64,000 nt of DNA. It comes from Pachyseris speciosa. Its lineage: Eukaryota > Cnidaria > Anthozoa > Scleractinia > Pachyseridae. The position numbers and the translations under genes were made by a program. The stretch is taken from positions 319,501 to 383,500 of the forward strand of contig JAEMWC010000195.1 in assembly GCA_016490735.1 (NCBI GenBank), given 5' to 3'. Shown piece after piece: positions 33,876 to 48,800 of this stretch; the first letter of the stretch is position 1; the number at the start of each line of letters is the position of its first letter. The notes under the pieces were generated by a model. The model saw nothing but the letters and a program-made list of their open reading frames with translations. It had not been told where the DNA came from and ran no database searches.

Positions 33876-36800
33876 CTTGATAACTAAACAATTTCATTCA
33901 CCGTAACCTGTCACCTAGCCCCGCATGTCGGTCAAAAGAGGACATCACAGTGTAAAAATACCTGGCATTTTGAATTTAGAGTCCATGTTTTTTATGGCCA
34001 GAAAATAAAGATAATTGACACCACTGTACCTTGTTCTGATCGTGGTGTTATAGGTGTTAATGGTGCCTTTGTGATAGATACTTGAAGCGGTTTCCAAGAT
34101 CTTCTGGAGACTTTTGCTCGCTTTTGAAGCCCATCCCCAAATGGTGTTTCACCAATACCTAAAAATAAAAGCAAAAGGTCAAAATGTTATCGCTATTGAG
34201 GCTATTATGAATAAGAACAAAACAATAATTTTAAGGCAGTAGTTAGTCTCCCTCACTGTCGGTGTGGTTTTGCAGAGAGACTAAGAAAAACGGTAAAATA
34301 AAATAAACATAACGAATGCTGAGCCTCGCGCATACATTCATGTCATCATTCCACGGCAGCTGATTACTTGGTACATGGCAAATACTATTGAGAAGTACAC
34401 GCTTCTTTCAAGCACCACTGATATGCAATAGCAACAATGTTGAGCAGAAAAGCCGTTTGGATAACAACAAAAAACGTCAGCAATGACAAATAAACAGCAA
34501 AAGAAGCTTAAAAGACAAATGAAGACAAATGAACATTTGGAAACATAGAGCATTAACAGGAAATTTCAAAGAATGCTGCAGTTGAGTGTGCGTGTTATGC
34601 TTGTCTAAGAAACGTGTGACGTTTCGAGCGCTAGCCCTTCGTCAGAGGGAATGGGTTCGAATGGATTTTCTCTGAGGAAGGGCTAGCGCACGAAACGTCA
34701 GCTTTTGAATCTCTTTACGGTGGAAAATTTGCATTATCAACTCAGTTGATAAAACCAGAGTTTCGTGTTCCACTTCCCCAGCGACCCAGCACCATGCATA
34801 GTTTCTTTAGAAACTAACCCCCTTTATTAAGAAAAGTGTGGTTGTGTATATCCAACTAGAAAAAACGAAAACTTATCATACTTTGTACCTTGAGATATTA
34901 TAACTAAGTATGGTAGTAGCAAATGGAAAAAAAAGTAAAGATTACAGTATTACCAGAGTCATTCAGCAGTATGGAACGTTTTACTGAAGTCAATCCTTCC
35001 GACTCTAAGCCTTGCTGTAAATCAACAAACAGAATATTCTGAATTACTGCAATCACTAACTCATAAAAAGCTTTATAGTTTTATGTAGATGTGATTGCCC
35101 ATCAGGGTGTTTCAGTAAATATCTGATTAAACATCGGTGTTTATTTACGGGGGTGGGGGTGGGGGTGGGGGGAGGTTGGGTAGGGTTAGTCCACATACCA
35201 AGAGATGTAAACAAGGAAATGGATTTCTCACCAATCTTCTGTATTGCTTGGTCTGATTAGTTTTATAACGAGGTGTGATGTTGACATTGAACTCGTAATC
35301 CGGTTCGGGAGGTTCAAAGTCAAATTCGTCCTCGGTACCATCCTCGTCTTCTTCCTGCTCAGAAGCATTACCAGCATCTGACGGATGTGAAAAATTGCTT
35401 GGTGTTTTAACCGCTACACTGGCCTGAAAACAACAATAAGCAAAGACGGTAGAACTGCACCGTTAGCCAGATCACGTTTACCCAAACTAAAACACTTTCT
35501 GACGAATAAATACTCAGTGAACGTGTATTAAAGTATTTTAGGAGGGAGAAATACTTGGGTATTATATTTATTTTAATATCAACTCTCGGAGCCGTCTTTT
35601 TGTGTTCCACAGAAAAGTAGGCAAGAGCACTGTACATTTGGGATGGTTTTGGCTGCTTTTGAAACCTGGACTGGACATCACATGTAGAGCCGAGTTTTTT
35701 TTCACTCGAGCGAGTGGTTTCTACCTCTCTATTTTCCGGCTAATTTAGCTTCTCCTCTCCTCTCACACACAATATACCCAGTTTTTGACGCTTTACATTG
35801 TAAATAATAAATTAAGCCATCAATGAACCAATTTACTTCGCTCTTTGACCAGATGTTGAGTTATGGGACCCATGAGCATGCAAGACGACATTTAAGAGTC
35901 TTTCTTCTTAAAATTTCCATGGCCCGTTCATCCTCCCACTACACGGTCACCTCTATGGGGATTTCCAAGCCGCCTTTAGATATGTATGTTGAGGCGTTTG
36001 TATTGCAGCAAATTCACGTAATTTGATGTATGTAAACCTAACGTTTAGAAAATTCGCGTTCATTTTGTGTAACTTAAATTTTCTTCGCGTTGTCAACGCG
36101 CATCGTTAATTTTCTATAACTTCATGCAAAAACTTTGCTCTAAAACATTCGCTCTTCTGACGGAAAACAAACCTGTAGTATATAACTATAGCCTAAGCCT
36201 AATAACTTTAAATCATGTGATGGTGTCTGGGGTTTTTCATCATGCCTTGTTAATATTCATGAAAAATCTGGGATCAGAGGAAAAAGTCGAAAAGTCCGGA
36301 TCGAGGTTTGACTTTATTATCACCTGCTTTACCTTGGGGTGTTTTAAAGGACTTTGCATTTCTTCTTCTTCATAATTGTCATCAGATTCGTCTGACTGAT
36401 GGGCATGCAAGGACTAACCGATTATGGGAAACAAACAAAAAGAACAGCGATGAACGCAAAAAATCTCTACTAACCAATTCAAATGTCTAACAAGTACACA
36501 TTTTCATTTTCAGCTATTTCAATTGACGTTATCGGCAGACCTATGCGACGAGCCCGTATGGCAATCTGAGTTATTTATCTATCCTACAGATATTTAACAA
36601 TTATCCTGCGAAATCGCGCGGAATATCGCCTGATACTAACCGACGAGGTTAGAGTTGACAAAAATCAGGGCCGGATATTTCGCAAGATTGAGCAGGATAA
36701 TTGTTTTATTATTCCACACACTGATAACAAAGCACAGTTTGCTGAGTTTATTGAAGAAAGAAAATGGAAAACCCGCCATTTTTCTCCCCGACGCACGAAA

Positions 36801-39800
36801 TTACGTATATCGCAGGATATCTGCCGAGTGCGCGCGACGTATATCGAATGCAACATGACCATATTTGAAAAGTGTTACGTTATGTTGAATAATAAATAAT
36901 CATATACTTTATAGGCAAACGTTTGTGAGGGTTTCCTTCCATCCTATCGTGCTGACAACACGAAAATGTAGCCGTATGGCAAAGATTCAACGGTCTTGTC
37001 GCGCAAGCGAGCTTGACGCTTTAGAATCCGACATCGTTAATTGAAATAGCTGCATATATTTGTCATAGACCAACGATTGCAGAATTTAATGCAACTGAGT
37101 CACTTTCCTCAGAAAATACTCAAAGTTAAAAGGTATTACCAACCCTTCGCAACAGTTTTGAATAACGCAAACTTGACTGATACAACAAATCATTGCAAGA
37201 AGAGTTTTAACGTACAGATATGATAGCTCAACATGGGAGAAAGAGATGAGAAAGTGCTGCCTTTGTAATGACATCTGCAAACGGTTAGACTTCCTAGTCT
37301 TCTCGGATAAGGACGTTAAATCATAGGCTTCTTTTCACGACACTTATTCCTAATAATCTGTGGGACGTTAAGGAACCGACACACTTTTCGAATAGAGCAG
37401 GTGTAGTCCCCGATGTGGTGGTATATCTTTGCCAGCATGTGGTCGGCTTGGCTGGATAATTAGCTTGAAGAGCTTCTGAGCGAATGAGACCACAACACAT
37501 AAACAGCCAGAAGTCAGGCTATTTGCGGGTGCTGGAACCCTTACTCAAATATATATAGAAGGCTTTATTATTTGATTTTGACTAAACAGAATTACATCAA
37601 ATTTACAATAATTTTCAATGTACAATATTACAATTAGAATCATTAAAAAGATTAATAGTAAAAATTATAATTAAATAAATAGAATAAAATAAAATAAAAA
37701 TAAAAATATAGACTATACTTTATATGATTTGTTTCCTAACAGTCTTGCCCCACGCTGTATGAAGGAGTTCATGTTCCTATTCGTTCGTGGAATGGGAACT
37801 CGCACCCGTTGAGCCCTAAGGGAATACGATTGGGGTCTTGAAATTAGAAATTTACAGCAAGGATGGAGACCTTCTGAATCTAAGATTTCCTTAAAAGCGT
37901 GTGCTGTGTGACTGTCCCTTCTTACATCCAGGGGCTCCACAGTCTCTCTGGCTAGACCTAATATGTCTAAAGAGCGATTTTGAATACGCTGTAGATCCTC
38001 AGCCAGATAGTTTGGAATGCCTCCCCAGATGGGTGATGCATATTCAAGAAGTGGACGAATCTTTGTTATATACGTAGTCAGTCCAACTTCGGTGGGTGAG
38101 TTGGCTTTGCGACACGCGCGCAAGAAGTAGAGACGCTTACTTGCTTTAGTTACAGTTTCATCTGTGTGTATTCCACTTTAAGTCTCTCTGAACATGCACT
38201 CCGAGTAACTTGAAAACTTCTACCCTCTCCAACTCCTCGTTTCCAACTCTAATCGGACTAGGGGCATGAATCTGCTGAGATTTCTTAAAACTAATCCACA
38301 TCTCTTTGGTCTTTTTGGCGTTTATCTCCATTTTATTCCGCCCTGCCCACGCCTCCATTTTTACCATAACATCATGCATGTGACTTTCACTTCCGGTCGG
38401 CACCAGTTCGTTTTGGGTGCAATCATCAGCGTACTTACAGGTATTGATTGAAACTCCCGGGGGATAGCAGTCATCAATATCGTTGATAAACACGTTAAAC
38501 AGGGTAGGTGAAATGACCCCGCCTTGAGGAACTCCAGCTATAACCTCTCCACTACAAGAAACTACCCCTGGGAGCTTAACCTGCAATGTCCTACCGGAGA
38601 GATAACTTTGAACCCAGTTCCAGAAACTGCGAGAGATATTCATGGTAGCTAGTTTCTCAAGTAAAGTGGCGTGATTAACGAGATCAAACGCTTTGCGGAA
38701 ATCCAAAAATAAGGCATGCACCCCGCAAAATGGACTCGTTGGCTCAGTAGCATTGAACCAATCTTGGGTTATACTTGAGTGCCGTTACAGTTGACCGCTT
38801 TTCCTGAAATGCATGCTGGGTAGCGTCGATCTTCATGTTACTTTTATTCAGCATGAGTTGGATTTTCTCAAGAACTTTCGCAGCTTGAGGAAGGACAGAG
38901 ATTTGACTGAAGTCGTTATTTATGTCCGTTGGATTACTAACTTTGGGTACTGGACTAATCAACGCGTGCTTGTATGCTGTTGGATACTTGCACTGCGTAT
39001 ACTAGCGCAGATAATATCATGTAAAGCAGGCGCTATCTCTTCGTGAAAAGATTTCAAGAGCCACGCCGGTATTTCGTCACAACCTGTAGCCTTCCTGCCA
39101 TTAAGATCTTTCATTATGGCTTTTACTTGACCGATACTTGGGAGGGGATGTGGTCTATCTTGCAGTCTATCAGATATTCCTGAGGCCAGCAAAGCCGTCG
39201 CCATTCTATTTTTCCAAGGTGCTGTAAAGGCTTGCAGTACCTTATCTGCAACCTCTTTTAGCTCATCAGATGACGGGGCTGTAGGTGTTGTTCTTTGTCT
39301 TTCGGCACCGCAGAGCGCGTAAATAGATTTATACCATTTGCGTGGATTAGACATGCGAAATTCACTCGCCTTTGTTTCATAAAACTTGCGTTTTGCATTC
39401 TTGATGAGATTTGCAACTTTTTCTTTCATCTGCTTGTATCTTTCCTTGTCACCTTTAGAAAAGGCCTTCTGGCGAGCGCTAATTGCGCCTTTGATATGTG
39501 GTGTCATCCATTCCTTGTCGCTTGGGTGCATACGCACGCGTTTTTGAGGAGTACAGGTGTTAAGAGCTTCAATTAGTATATTATTGAACGCCTCGACTTT
39601 CTCATCCACATCTTTCGCTTAGAAAACAGACTCCCAGTTCTCGTGGTTAAGCTTTAACCCGAGAGCTCTGATGTTATCAGCTTTGAGACTTCTGGTGGTT
39701 TTCACAGACGGTTTGCCAGTTGGTCGATGCTTCAGCAGAGCGTAAAGGATACACTGATGATCTGAGCGCCCCAAGGGAGGCAGATGTTGAGCCTCATCGT

Positions 39801-42800
39801 ATATATTACACATGTTTGTTAGAATTTGGTCAAGAATATTATTTCCGCGAGTCGGGGCTTTAACAATTTTCCGCAAATCAAATCTCCGACACAGTGGACG
39901 CGGATCTAGTTGGTTGATGTCACCCGTAATCACTATTCCGGCTGACGGCCTTTCTTGTTACTTTCTGAAGCCTGTTACACTGAAGCCAGTTCAATTGTTC
40001 CTAGATCGCTGGAGATCGATAATGGAAATGAAAATTCAGCTATCGGATTGAATTTCATTTGGAGTTATACACTCTTTATTTCAATAGCTTATCGGATTGA
40101 ATTTCATTTGGAGTTATACACTCTTTATTTCAACAGCTTACTATTGAAATGAACAATAAAATCAGCGCGGTTACAAGCGAAAGATCTGACTTCACTATAA
40201 AACGCTATCAATAGTCTTTAAGGCACCCCTGCAACTGACTCACCTGGGGAGTCTTTTCTATTTTCATTTCAAAGTCATGCTCACGTTGACGTGCTCTGAG
40301 GCTACTCCACGCGTCGATGCTGCCACTACCCTTTTGAACTACCGTTTGCTTCTTTGTTTTCTCCTGTCTTGGTGAGACATCCAAGCTACGATGCCTAGAA
40401 GAACTGACTTTCATCACTGGACTTTGCTTTCTGGTTCTGTTTCCAACTGTAGTAACTGGCGGGGAATTTATAAGTGGAAGGGTTTCTTCAACTTCTTCAA
40501 CATAGCATTCCGTGACTTCATCATCACTGCCACCATAATCTAGATAAAAATGTAGAAACAAAAGGAAAATTACCAATACTAGAAAATGGTTTCGAAGTTA
40601 GAAGAGTTCCCACATGCTACTGTTTACATACCGGTAAACATGTGGGGCGTCTAGTGAAAAAAGATTAATGATTTTGAACCTGTTTTACCTTCGTCTACTG
40701 GCTCATCCAGATTTTCATGGATGTCGCCATACTCATAGTCACTAACTTCAGGCTCATCCACATCAACAGGGTCTTCACGTTTCTCATGTTTTTCTTTCAC
40801 ACTCTGTGGAACCCTCGTGTCTGTAGTCCTCTTTTTACTGATTGCTGAAAACATAGACACATCGGAACTCAAAACTGAAAATTGCCGGCGTTTAACTGTG
40901 TCGGCCAACTTACCAAGCCTCTCAAACGTTGTTCTTTTCAAACCCCATCCCTGAATTGTACCATTCAAGAATCACTCGATATTTTTTCATGTGGGTGTCT
41001 TGATGGAAGCTGTTGGCCACGCGATATGCAATGCAGAGGGCCTGGTAACGCCCCCGCCGTCCGTGGCAGCTAACAGCCGATGCTGGAAGTTACAAACTTT
41101 GTGCTTATACCCAAAGTGCGCATTATTCTGAATGTCAACTTGCCCTTGAACCAGTGCGTTCACTATGGCAGCAAAATTACACAGGTGTGCTTTCCTTGTC
41201 CTTTCTTGTCCCGCACCGAAGCAACTCAGCAAGCATCTTTAGGAACTTTTGGCTTACCTTCGTTCAGTGTTTCTGGTGACTTTGCAGCCTGATTTTTTGC
41301 TCTCTTCCTCTTCCTGCCAGTGACATTTGACTCCACCAAAGATTCCTTCCTTTGCCTGCTTTCCTTTGTTGCTTTTTTCTCGGGTCCAGGCCTTCTCTGA
41401 CCATGGGTTTCACCTTGTATTCCCGCACTTTTGTCCTAAAGAATATCAGGGCACATAAATCACTGCCGCTATCATCTAAATTCGTGCGGACTTCCTACGC
41501 CTTCAGTTTATCCAATGTTGGTAGTATATACAGTACATATAAACAATAAACAGAGTCGACAATGAACACAAAGAAATAAAGTCAGTTGACAAAATATAGT
41601 GGGAAAAACTGTTGCCAAAACAATACGGAACAACGAGATACACACCGATTAAAAAGGACATCATCAATCTTTCCCATTTCCAATCAATTCATAGCTAAAA
41701 CAGCAAGCAGCAAGTCAAAACCGCTTAACAAAAACATTAGAGAATGCAAGGTTTAACAAGATTTATTTCTTAAAATCAAATTCCGGGAACTCCGGAGCAG
41801 GCTTAATAATGTCCAAGAAACTGTTTCTAAGAGAATGCACCCGATTTGGGGTCGATGTATTGAGAGCATTATCTGTTGCTGTAGAGTGCACACTTAACGT
41901 ACTTCAAGACAAAGCTGGGTAAACCTAAGGGACAAAGCAAATTTCAAACTGGAAAAAATTGTTGAGCTCATAATTCAATCTGATAACCGCAAGATACCAC
42001 CTGTAGATAGCCAATTGGGACACCACCCTGAACTGAAGAACGTATTTCAAATTCCACTTCATCCTATGATTTCATGAAAATGCGTTTCTATCTCAATGGC
42101 GCTGAAGACAGCTGAGGAGTTACATAAGCAAACTGGCTACTTGATGATTGGTTCCGTAAATGGGAACTGCAACAAGTCCGTAAAAGCGTAACTATGGTCA
42201 CTCACAAATCACTGATTTAGATACCGTAAAAGCTCTATTAAGCCACCGGGGGCTTATTTATTTTCAGGTCTCATTAAGAGGGGGGGGGGGGGGGGGGGGC
42301 TTATTAGAGAGGGGAGCTTAATAGAGAGGGGAGACTTATTTCAAATCTTGAACACCCTGTTTTCGTCTTAAAACAGTTTTTGCATAAAACTCAAACAACT
42401 ACAGTGCAATTTTATTATCTAATAAAGAGCAGCAAACAGTATTACATGTTTGAGTGTATATTTGCTTAAAAACAAACCAATTGGGTCACATGAAGTTGAT
42501 TTCGCTAGAGGGAATAGGAGAGAATTGTTACAATATATCATGTCCCAAAACGGGGAGGGGGGCTTATTAGAGAGGGGGGCTTATTACAAAAAACGACTTC
42601 CAGACGGGAGGCTTATTAGCGAGGAGGGGTTAATAGAGAAGGGGGGCTTAATAGAGCCGTTTTACGGTATTAGAGCAACCTGAACGTAGCTCTACTGCTC
42701 GGTGTATAAACCCCACGCATTCCACAACTCCTTGCTTCTTCAGAAGAGCAGCTAAACGCTCGAAATGTCAGCTCTTGAATCTCTCTACGGTGACCAATTT

Positions 42801-45800
42801 ACCCGCTTTTTTTTTTTATCTTAGTTGGTGGTACCAAACATTCCTTGAGGAACTAACCCTTCATCAAAACATTGAACACGTTTCGTTCGTAGAAATGTGG
42901 TTCCTCCTGCAGATACCGGAGCTCAGATGACGTAAAACAGAAAACAATACAACTCCTATAACAATACCTCAAAAACAATAGAAATACAATGTGCCCCGGC
43001 GCATGCAGAAACACCGATAAATGCTTATTCAAGAAATTTCGTATGTAAGCAATTAAATGGATTAAATGGAAGCAAACCAAAATCATTCTCTCGCTGTTTA
43101 AGCCTATTCATGTGATAACATGACAAACGTTATGTGTTAATTTCCAATAATTTGAAAGCGATAAAAGTACTACACAGGAGTTGAGAAACAGTTTTAGGCT
43201 AGGAGGACAGAAATGTATACGTACCTCCAAGCTATCAGCTAGTGGCAAAGAGTCTTGAACGATATCAGCATATTCCTCTTGACTGCCTTCATCACCATCG
43301 TTAATTCTAATACTTGAAACCACACCTTGATTATAACAAGAAATATCACTTGTCACAGAAAACACACTCGATGAGGATGGGCTGAAAGCCGATTTGGGCT
43401 TTTCTGCTTTCCTCGTTCTATAACCCTTAACTGGTAAAGGTCGATATTTGCCAACTCTTCTCTTACCAGATCTGGGTTCTCGTTTTCTTGCTGGAGTCAC
43501 CATGTGTAACTTAGTTTTGGTTTCCTCCGGATTCTGCAAGCTCAAAAAAGAGGAGAGTCATGCCTATGGCCTATGAATCTTTTCGGTCCAAATAGCGGAT
43601 TGCATGGAAATCTAACCGCACTGGAGACAAATCTTACACCTGTAAAGGTAACCTTGTCGAACAACAGCGTTTCACCCCTCTTATGTACTTAGACCTGGAG
43701 CCTAACGGTTTGCATTAAATCCTAATCGACCAGGTGTGTTCATGGGCTGGACATTGCGACATTTTACATAGTACGCAAAAACGCAACAAACTATTTCATC
43801 AGTATCGGTGGAAACTTCTTGACTTCACGCTGTGTCGATAACCAGTACATCTCAATGAACAGTAATTGTTTTTGCGACAGTACATTTTACAATCAATAGT
43901 AATTTAACCAGAAAGCGTTAAATACAAAAACAAGATCTTCGAAAGAATTGGACTCGATTAGAATTAATTGCGCCGGTTTAAGTATCTCTACAAATCCCTT
44001 AACACTTTATAAGCCAAGTTAATTAAACCCACCTCAACGACTTGAGAAGAACGCACTTTCCTTGCAAAAACCTTTTCCTTGATGGCCTTGCGACTCTTTG
44101 CAGCATCTGACAAAGTTTTAGTGGGAACTGCTTTTCTTTTACGGGCAGCCAACCTACTGCGAACATTAAAGGCTGATGGAAATGACTTCTCTGAAGAATT
44201 CCTCGTGGCATTCTCAGGATCCTTAGAACTGCCGCTCCTTTTGTCGTGCTGAATGTGTACAAATGTGTTACTATACTACAGGTTAACATACCTTTCTAGT
44301 TAGCTACATGTACTGAAACCATTTCCCGAAGGAATGATAAAAATTGGAAAAGTTTGGGGATGGCTACTCCAGATCATACAACCTGGCTTTCTTAAGCCCC
44401 GTTCAAAAGGTAATGATAGTTGATGATAGTTAACAATTATTCACCGAAGTGGAGGTGAATAGTGGTGGATATTTACCTTGCCGCTTCGCGGCTCGGTAAA
44501 TATCCACCACTTTCACCGACACTGAGGTGAATAATTGTTTTAGTATATACCACACAAGCTGAATTAGCGGTCCAAAACAATACTCTATGTGTGACAATAT
44601 ACCGACAAGTGGTTGGAAATTGTAAAATCTCGCGCGCCGGCTGCTCGGAGGTGAATAGTACTTGCTAATCACCTCCGAGTTAACCAATCAGAGCGCGCGA
44701 AAAGCACTATTCACTTGTGTGGTATATACTAATCGATGATAGTTTTAACTATCACGCGCGTTTGAACACTATCATCGACTATCATGAACTATCATTCACT
44801 TTGAACCTGCTCAAAAATCTCATGATAGTCGATGATAGTTTTCGCCGTTTGACCGTACGCATGATAGTTGATGATAATTTTGGACTTTTTAACTATCATC
44901 GACCATCATGCGCCGTTTGAACGGGGCTTTAGAGGAAAAAGGGGTCATCCGAGACCGGTGTTGGAGAGTGTGTGAGCCGACTGTGTATTTTAATTGGGAA
45001 TGCATGGTTGGAGAAAAAGCACAGTAAAATTGTCCTGAATGCTATTATTGTATTAGATGGATTGTATATAATCAGGTCTGTCATTAGTAGCTGGCAAGGA
45101 GCTTGCAGTTTGAAAGTAACTCGTTTTTGTTTATGCTGTCATTAACGGCCGTACCCCTAGCATCTGTTAAAGATGGGACCTTGAGTTCACTCAAAAAGCA
45201 ATAATGTGTTCCTTGTAACATGTGGATCAAAATGAATGAATATAGGAATTTGTAAAACACACCTGCACTGTAGGCATTTTAGACTGTAAACGTTTTGAGG
45301 TCCGTTTTACAGGTTTTCTCTGTGTTTCTACTGGAGCTGGGGCTTCTTGGTCCTCATCCCTTCTTACTGTCACTGGTTTATCTTGCAATCTTGTTCTTTC
45401 CGATGTATCTTCAGGTAAAGTTTGCTTGTCATCCAGATTACCCCCAATACTCTTACCAGTCCGAAGCAATGCAAACAAACAACATATTTATTAATGAAAA
45501 TACAAACAATTCACGTTTTCGTTTATCAAAATATATTTCATTCAGCACTCCCAAAGACCTTTTGTATAATCTGCCACGATAAAGGAAAAACGTTGCCACT
45601 TGAACGTTTGAGCAACTAGTAAAAAGGGACAGGTGCGTCAATTTGTGGGTATTTGTAAACTGGAAAATGGTTTTGGTTAATAGTGCCTACTGTCGAGTCA
45701 TCGAGATTCTCGGGAAAACACTAAAGTCTTTAGCCCATTTTAATCCCAGGTAATTTCTCTGCTGAAAAAAGGGACACTTTTTCGTATATTCAACAATGGC

Positions 45801-48800
45801 ACAGTGCAGAGACAGAGAGATATGAATGGGAATTAAGGTACCAGTTGCAAATACATACATTTACATCATGCTCAGAATCATCATTGTCCGTTCTACGGGT
45901 GTTCTCAATATTGCTTCTATTGCGTTTTCTGTGAATGCCATTGGACTTTAGGCTATCTTTTCTATTGAGTTGTACTGTCTCTTCTTCATGATCCGTTGTA
46001 CTTTCAGAAAGCTGAAAATATTTGGCAATTAGTGTAGTGGACTCTGTAGGTGACAGGTTTGTCAGTCTGAAACTTGTTAAGTGATAACAACTTCTTTTCA
46101 CGCTCACTACACTATACAAATACAAGGTTAACTTCTACAGTCCTCGCAGCACTTGAAACCTCATCAACTTCACAGCTAAAGACATTTGATACTACCGAAA
46201 CAGGTAGACTGCGAATTCAGAGACAAACGTGAAAGTTGACATTGGCGCCAAACGTCAACGAGTTTGGTCACGTGGCTTTGTTTTTCAAATCCAAAAGGTG
46301 AACGCATGTGATCACATTCCTGTGCGGGATTGAACAATGGCGAATTCTGTAAATAGCAAAGGGCGAACTCTAATTCGCGGGAAATCCATAGATGAAAGCT
46401 TAAGGGGAAGCATTTTAGACTCCACCATCACGGAAGGCGGAGACCCGGTATCAGGATTCTTCCCAGGAAGATATTCCAATGTTGCAAATCGCTTTCGAGT
46501 TCAAATCAGTTTGTTTCAAAGTTGTGGAGAAAGGAATGTGACCACGTGCGTTCACCTTTTCGATTTGACAAACAAAGCCACGCGACCAAAATAGTTGACG
46601 TTCGACACAAAAGTAATCTGTCACGCTTGTCTGTCGCAGTCTACCTGTTTCGGTAGTAAAAAGTGATAAGGTGGGGAAAAGTGTTGTGAACTTTCACATA
46701 CACAATTAATCACTTTAACAAAATCGAAGGCAACGCAACTGATACTACCACCACCACCACCACCACCACCACAAATAACCGAGAAGAACCCTCTGAAAAG
46801 GATGAAATATTTGTTGTCCACGGTTTCAGTCTAGTTCTAATACTTTTCTTAGGTGCTCAATTCCCAAAAGAAATGCTGAAACACTTGCCTAAAACACGAA
46901 TGTGATTTTACTATGCAAGTTAAATAAAACGTTTTTGCCAGTTGTTAGCGTAATGGTCACAAAAGGCACCTATGGCTTTAAATTGCCTCTTTGGGAGACT
47001 GGCAGGAGAAAATGGTTACAAGAACTCAACATAAAGGCCCTGGCAAACGAGGACACATTGTTGCTCATGATGTTTCTTGGGTGCGCAAACGAGCGGGACA
47101 CAAAGCAAAATGTTGTGTTTCCATGCTGCATGCAATGCAACAATGTGTCCGCTACAATGTGTCCCCGTTTGCCAGGGCTCTAACATTGAGTTTCATAAGG
47201 GTGTCAATCCCAAGGATGCAGACTCAAATGGTAACCTTACCTGTAGCATTACACTAGCTGTAGGCATAACACATGCCATTTCTGTGCCCTTGCTCCTTAT
47301 GTGTACAGGATTAATGGCTACTGAGGCTTTGGATGGAGTCGAGCTTACGTCTGACTCTCCACCACTGTTCTGCGTTTTGGGTCTCCCTAATATCTTTGCT
47401 AACACAGCTGACAAGCTAGCGGTATGTCAACAGGGTCAAGGTCCATCATTATCGACATAGTCCACAATTTAAGTGTTTAAAAAATTAATGAGTACCACTT
47501 AAAGAAAGCGCCGAGAAAACGATTATAATTGACCCTATGCTTCCGGCTTGGCACTCTAGTTAATTGCTTTCCAACAAACAGAGCCCCAGAACCGAGGACG
47601 AAAATGGTTCTAGAAAACAAAACATTTGAGATTGTTACACTATTGCTCCTCTAAAAAAAGCCTGTTCCTTAATCTTCAACAAACTAGGGGCCGTTAGGTC
47701 AGTGCAGAGTAGCGGATAGGCTGACTAACAAGATTAACTAATTACATTAACTATTTGGTTAACAAAAGGAACTATAGATTCGACTCTTGTGGCTACTGCT
47801 TTTTCATATAACCGACTCGACCAGTTGACCAGAAAACATATGAAAGTCGAAATAAATCTAATAAAGGGAGAACAAAGCATCATTAGCCAAGCTGCCTTAA
47901 AGGATAAGAACGTAAAAGGATATAATCAGTATGAAAAGTAAATTTTATATATTGGCTTGGATTATGAGGCAGAAATGTAACCAGTTCGGCGGCGGCAATC
48001 CTCAGTTTCAATAACAGTGCTATCGTCTCAGTATTAGTTCCTGAAACCCAGAAATAAACGGTCATTTTTAAGCGGCCGTCTTCTTGCATTACCCTTTTTT
48101 TTTTTTCTCGTCGTTTCGTCCGTCACTTGCCCCGTACCCCTCTCGGCCAGAGGAAGAAACAATGACAAGTAAATAAGTAAATTGTTTATTCTCCGGTGAC
48201 AGTACTTGGAACGCGCGACCCTCAGATCTCATCGCCCATAGTCTGCACCTTATCCGATTGTGCCACTTGCTCATCAGTTACCTTCACTAGAGAATTTTGT
48301 AATAATTAACGTGAGTGGTCACCAAAGTCACGAATCGTTACAGCCTTTGCAAAAGAAATGTTTAGCCGGAATTGAATTACTTCAATATACATTTCATAGC
48401 AAAGGAATTTAATTGAAAGCGTTTCTTTTGATCGGTTTTCAGCAACATATTGAAAAGGTTTAACTGAATCGCAAGAAAAGTTAAGTTATAGCTTGATAAA
48501 CCAAACCGCACAAAACACGCAAAGAATATTAAAGATCTTCAAAGATAATTTTGTTTAACGCCGAATACACGTTAGACAGATACATAACATTTTTTTACCT
48601 GTTATATTCTTCAGGTGTAACAATTCGTTACGAATTAGCTAACTTTTATACTTTCATGCGTAGCTAAACCGCAAACAGCTTATTAAATATTCAAAACGAG
48701 TTATTTTTGGACGTGTTAAAATTAGCGTAATCTCCAACATCTCATTAAATTTTTCAGTGAAATTTGTTGGGTGCATAAAAATTTGTATCTCGCTTTATAC

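Noticed and set aside
33404..33897. Poly-isoleucine open frames
   Set aside because: They are translations of AAT microsatellites, not genes.
40987..41232. 81-codon minus-strand frame between SYCP2-like exons
   Set aside because: No splice sites at its edges and no acidic/basic pattern like the neighbouring exons; the real exon lies at 41258-41435.
46337..46594. 85-codon plus-strand frame
   Set aside because: Lies wholly within a small inverted-repeat element and crosses its arm; no domain and antisense to the host gene.
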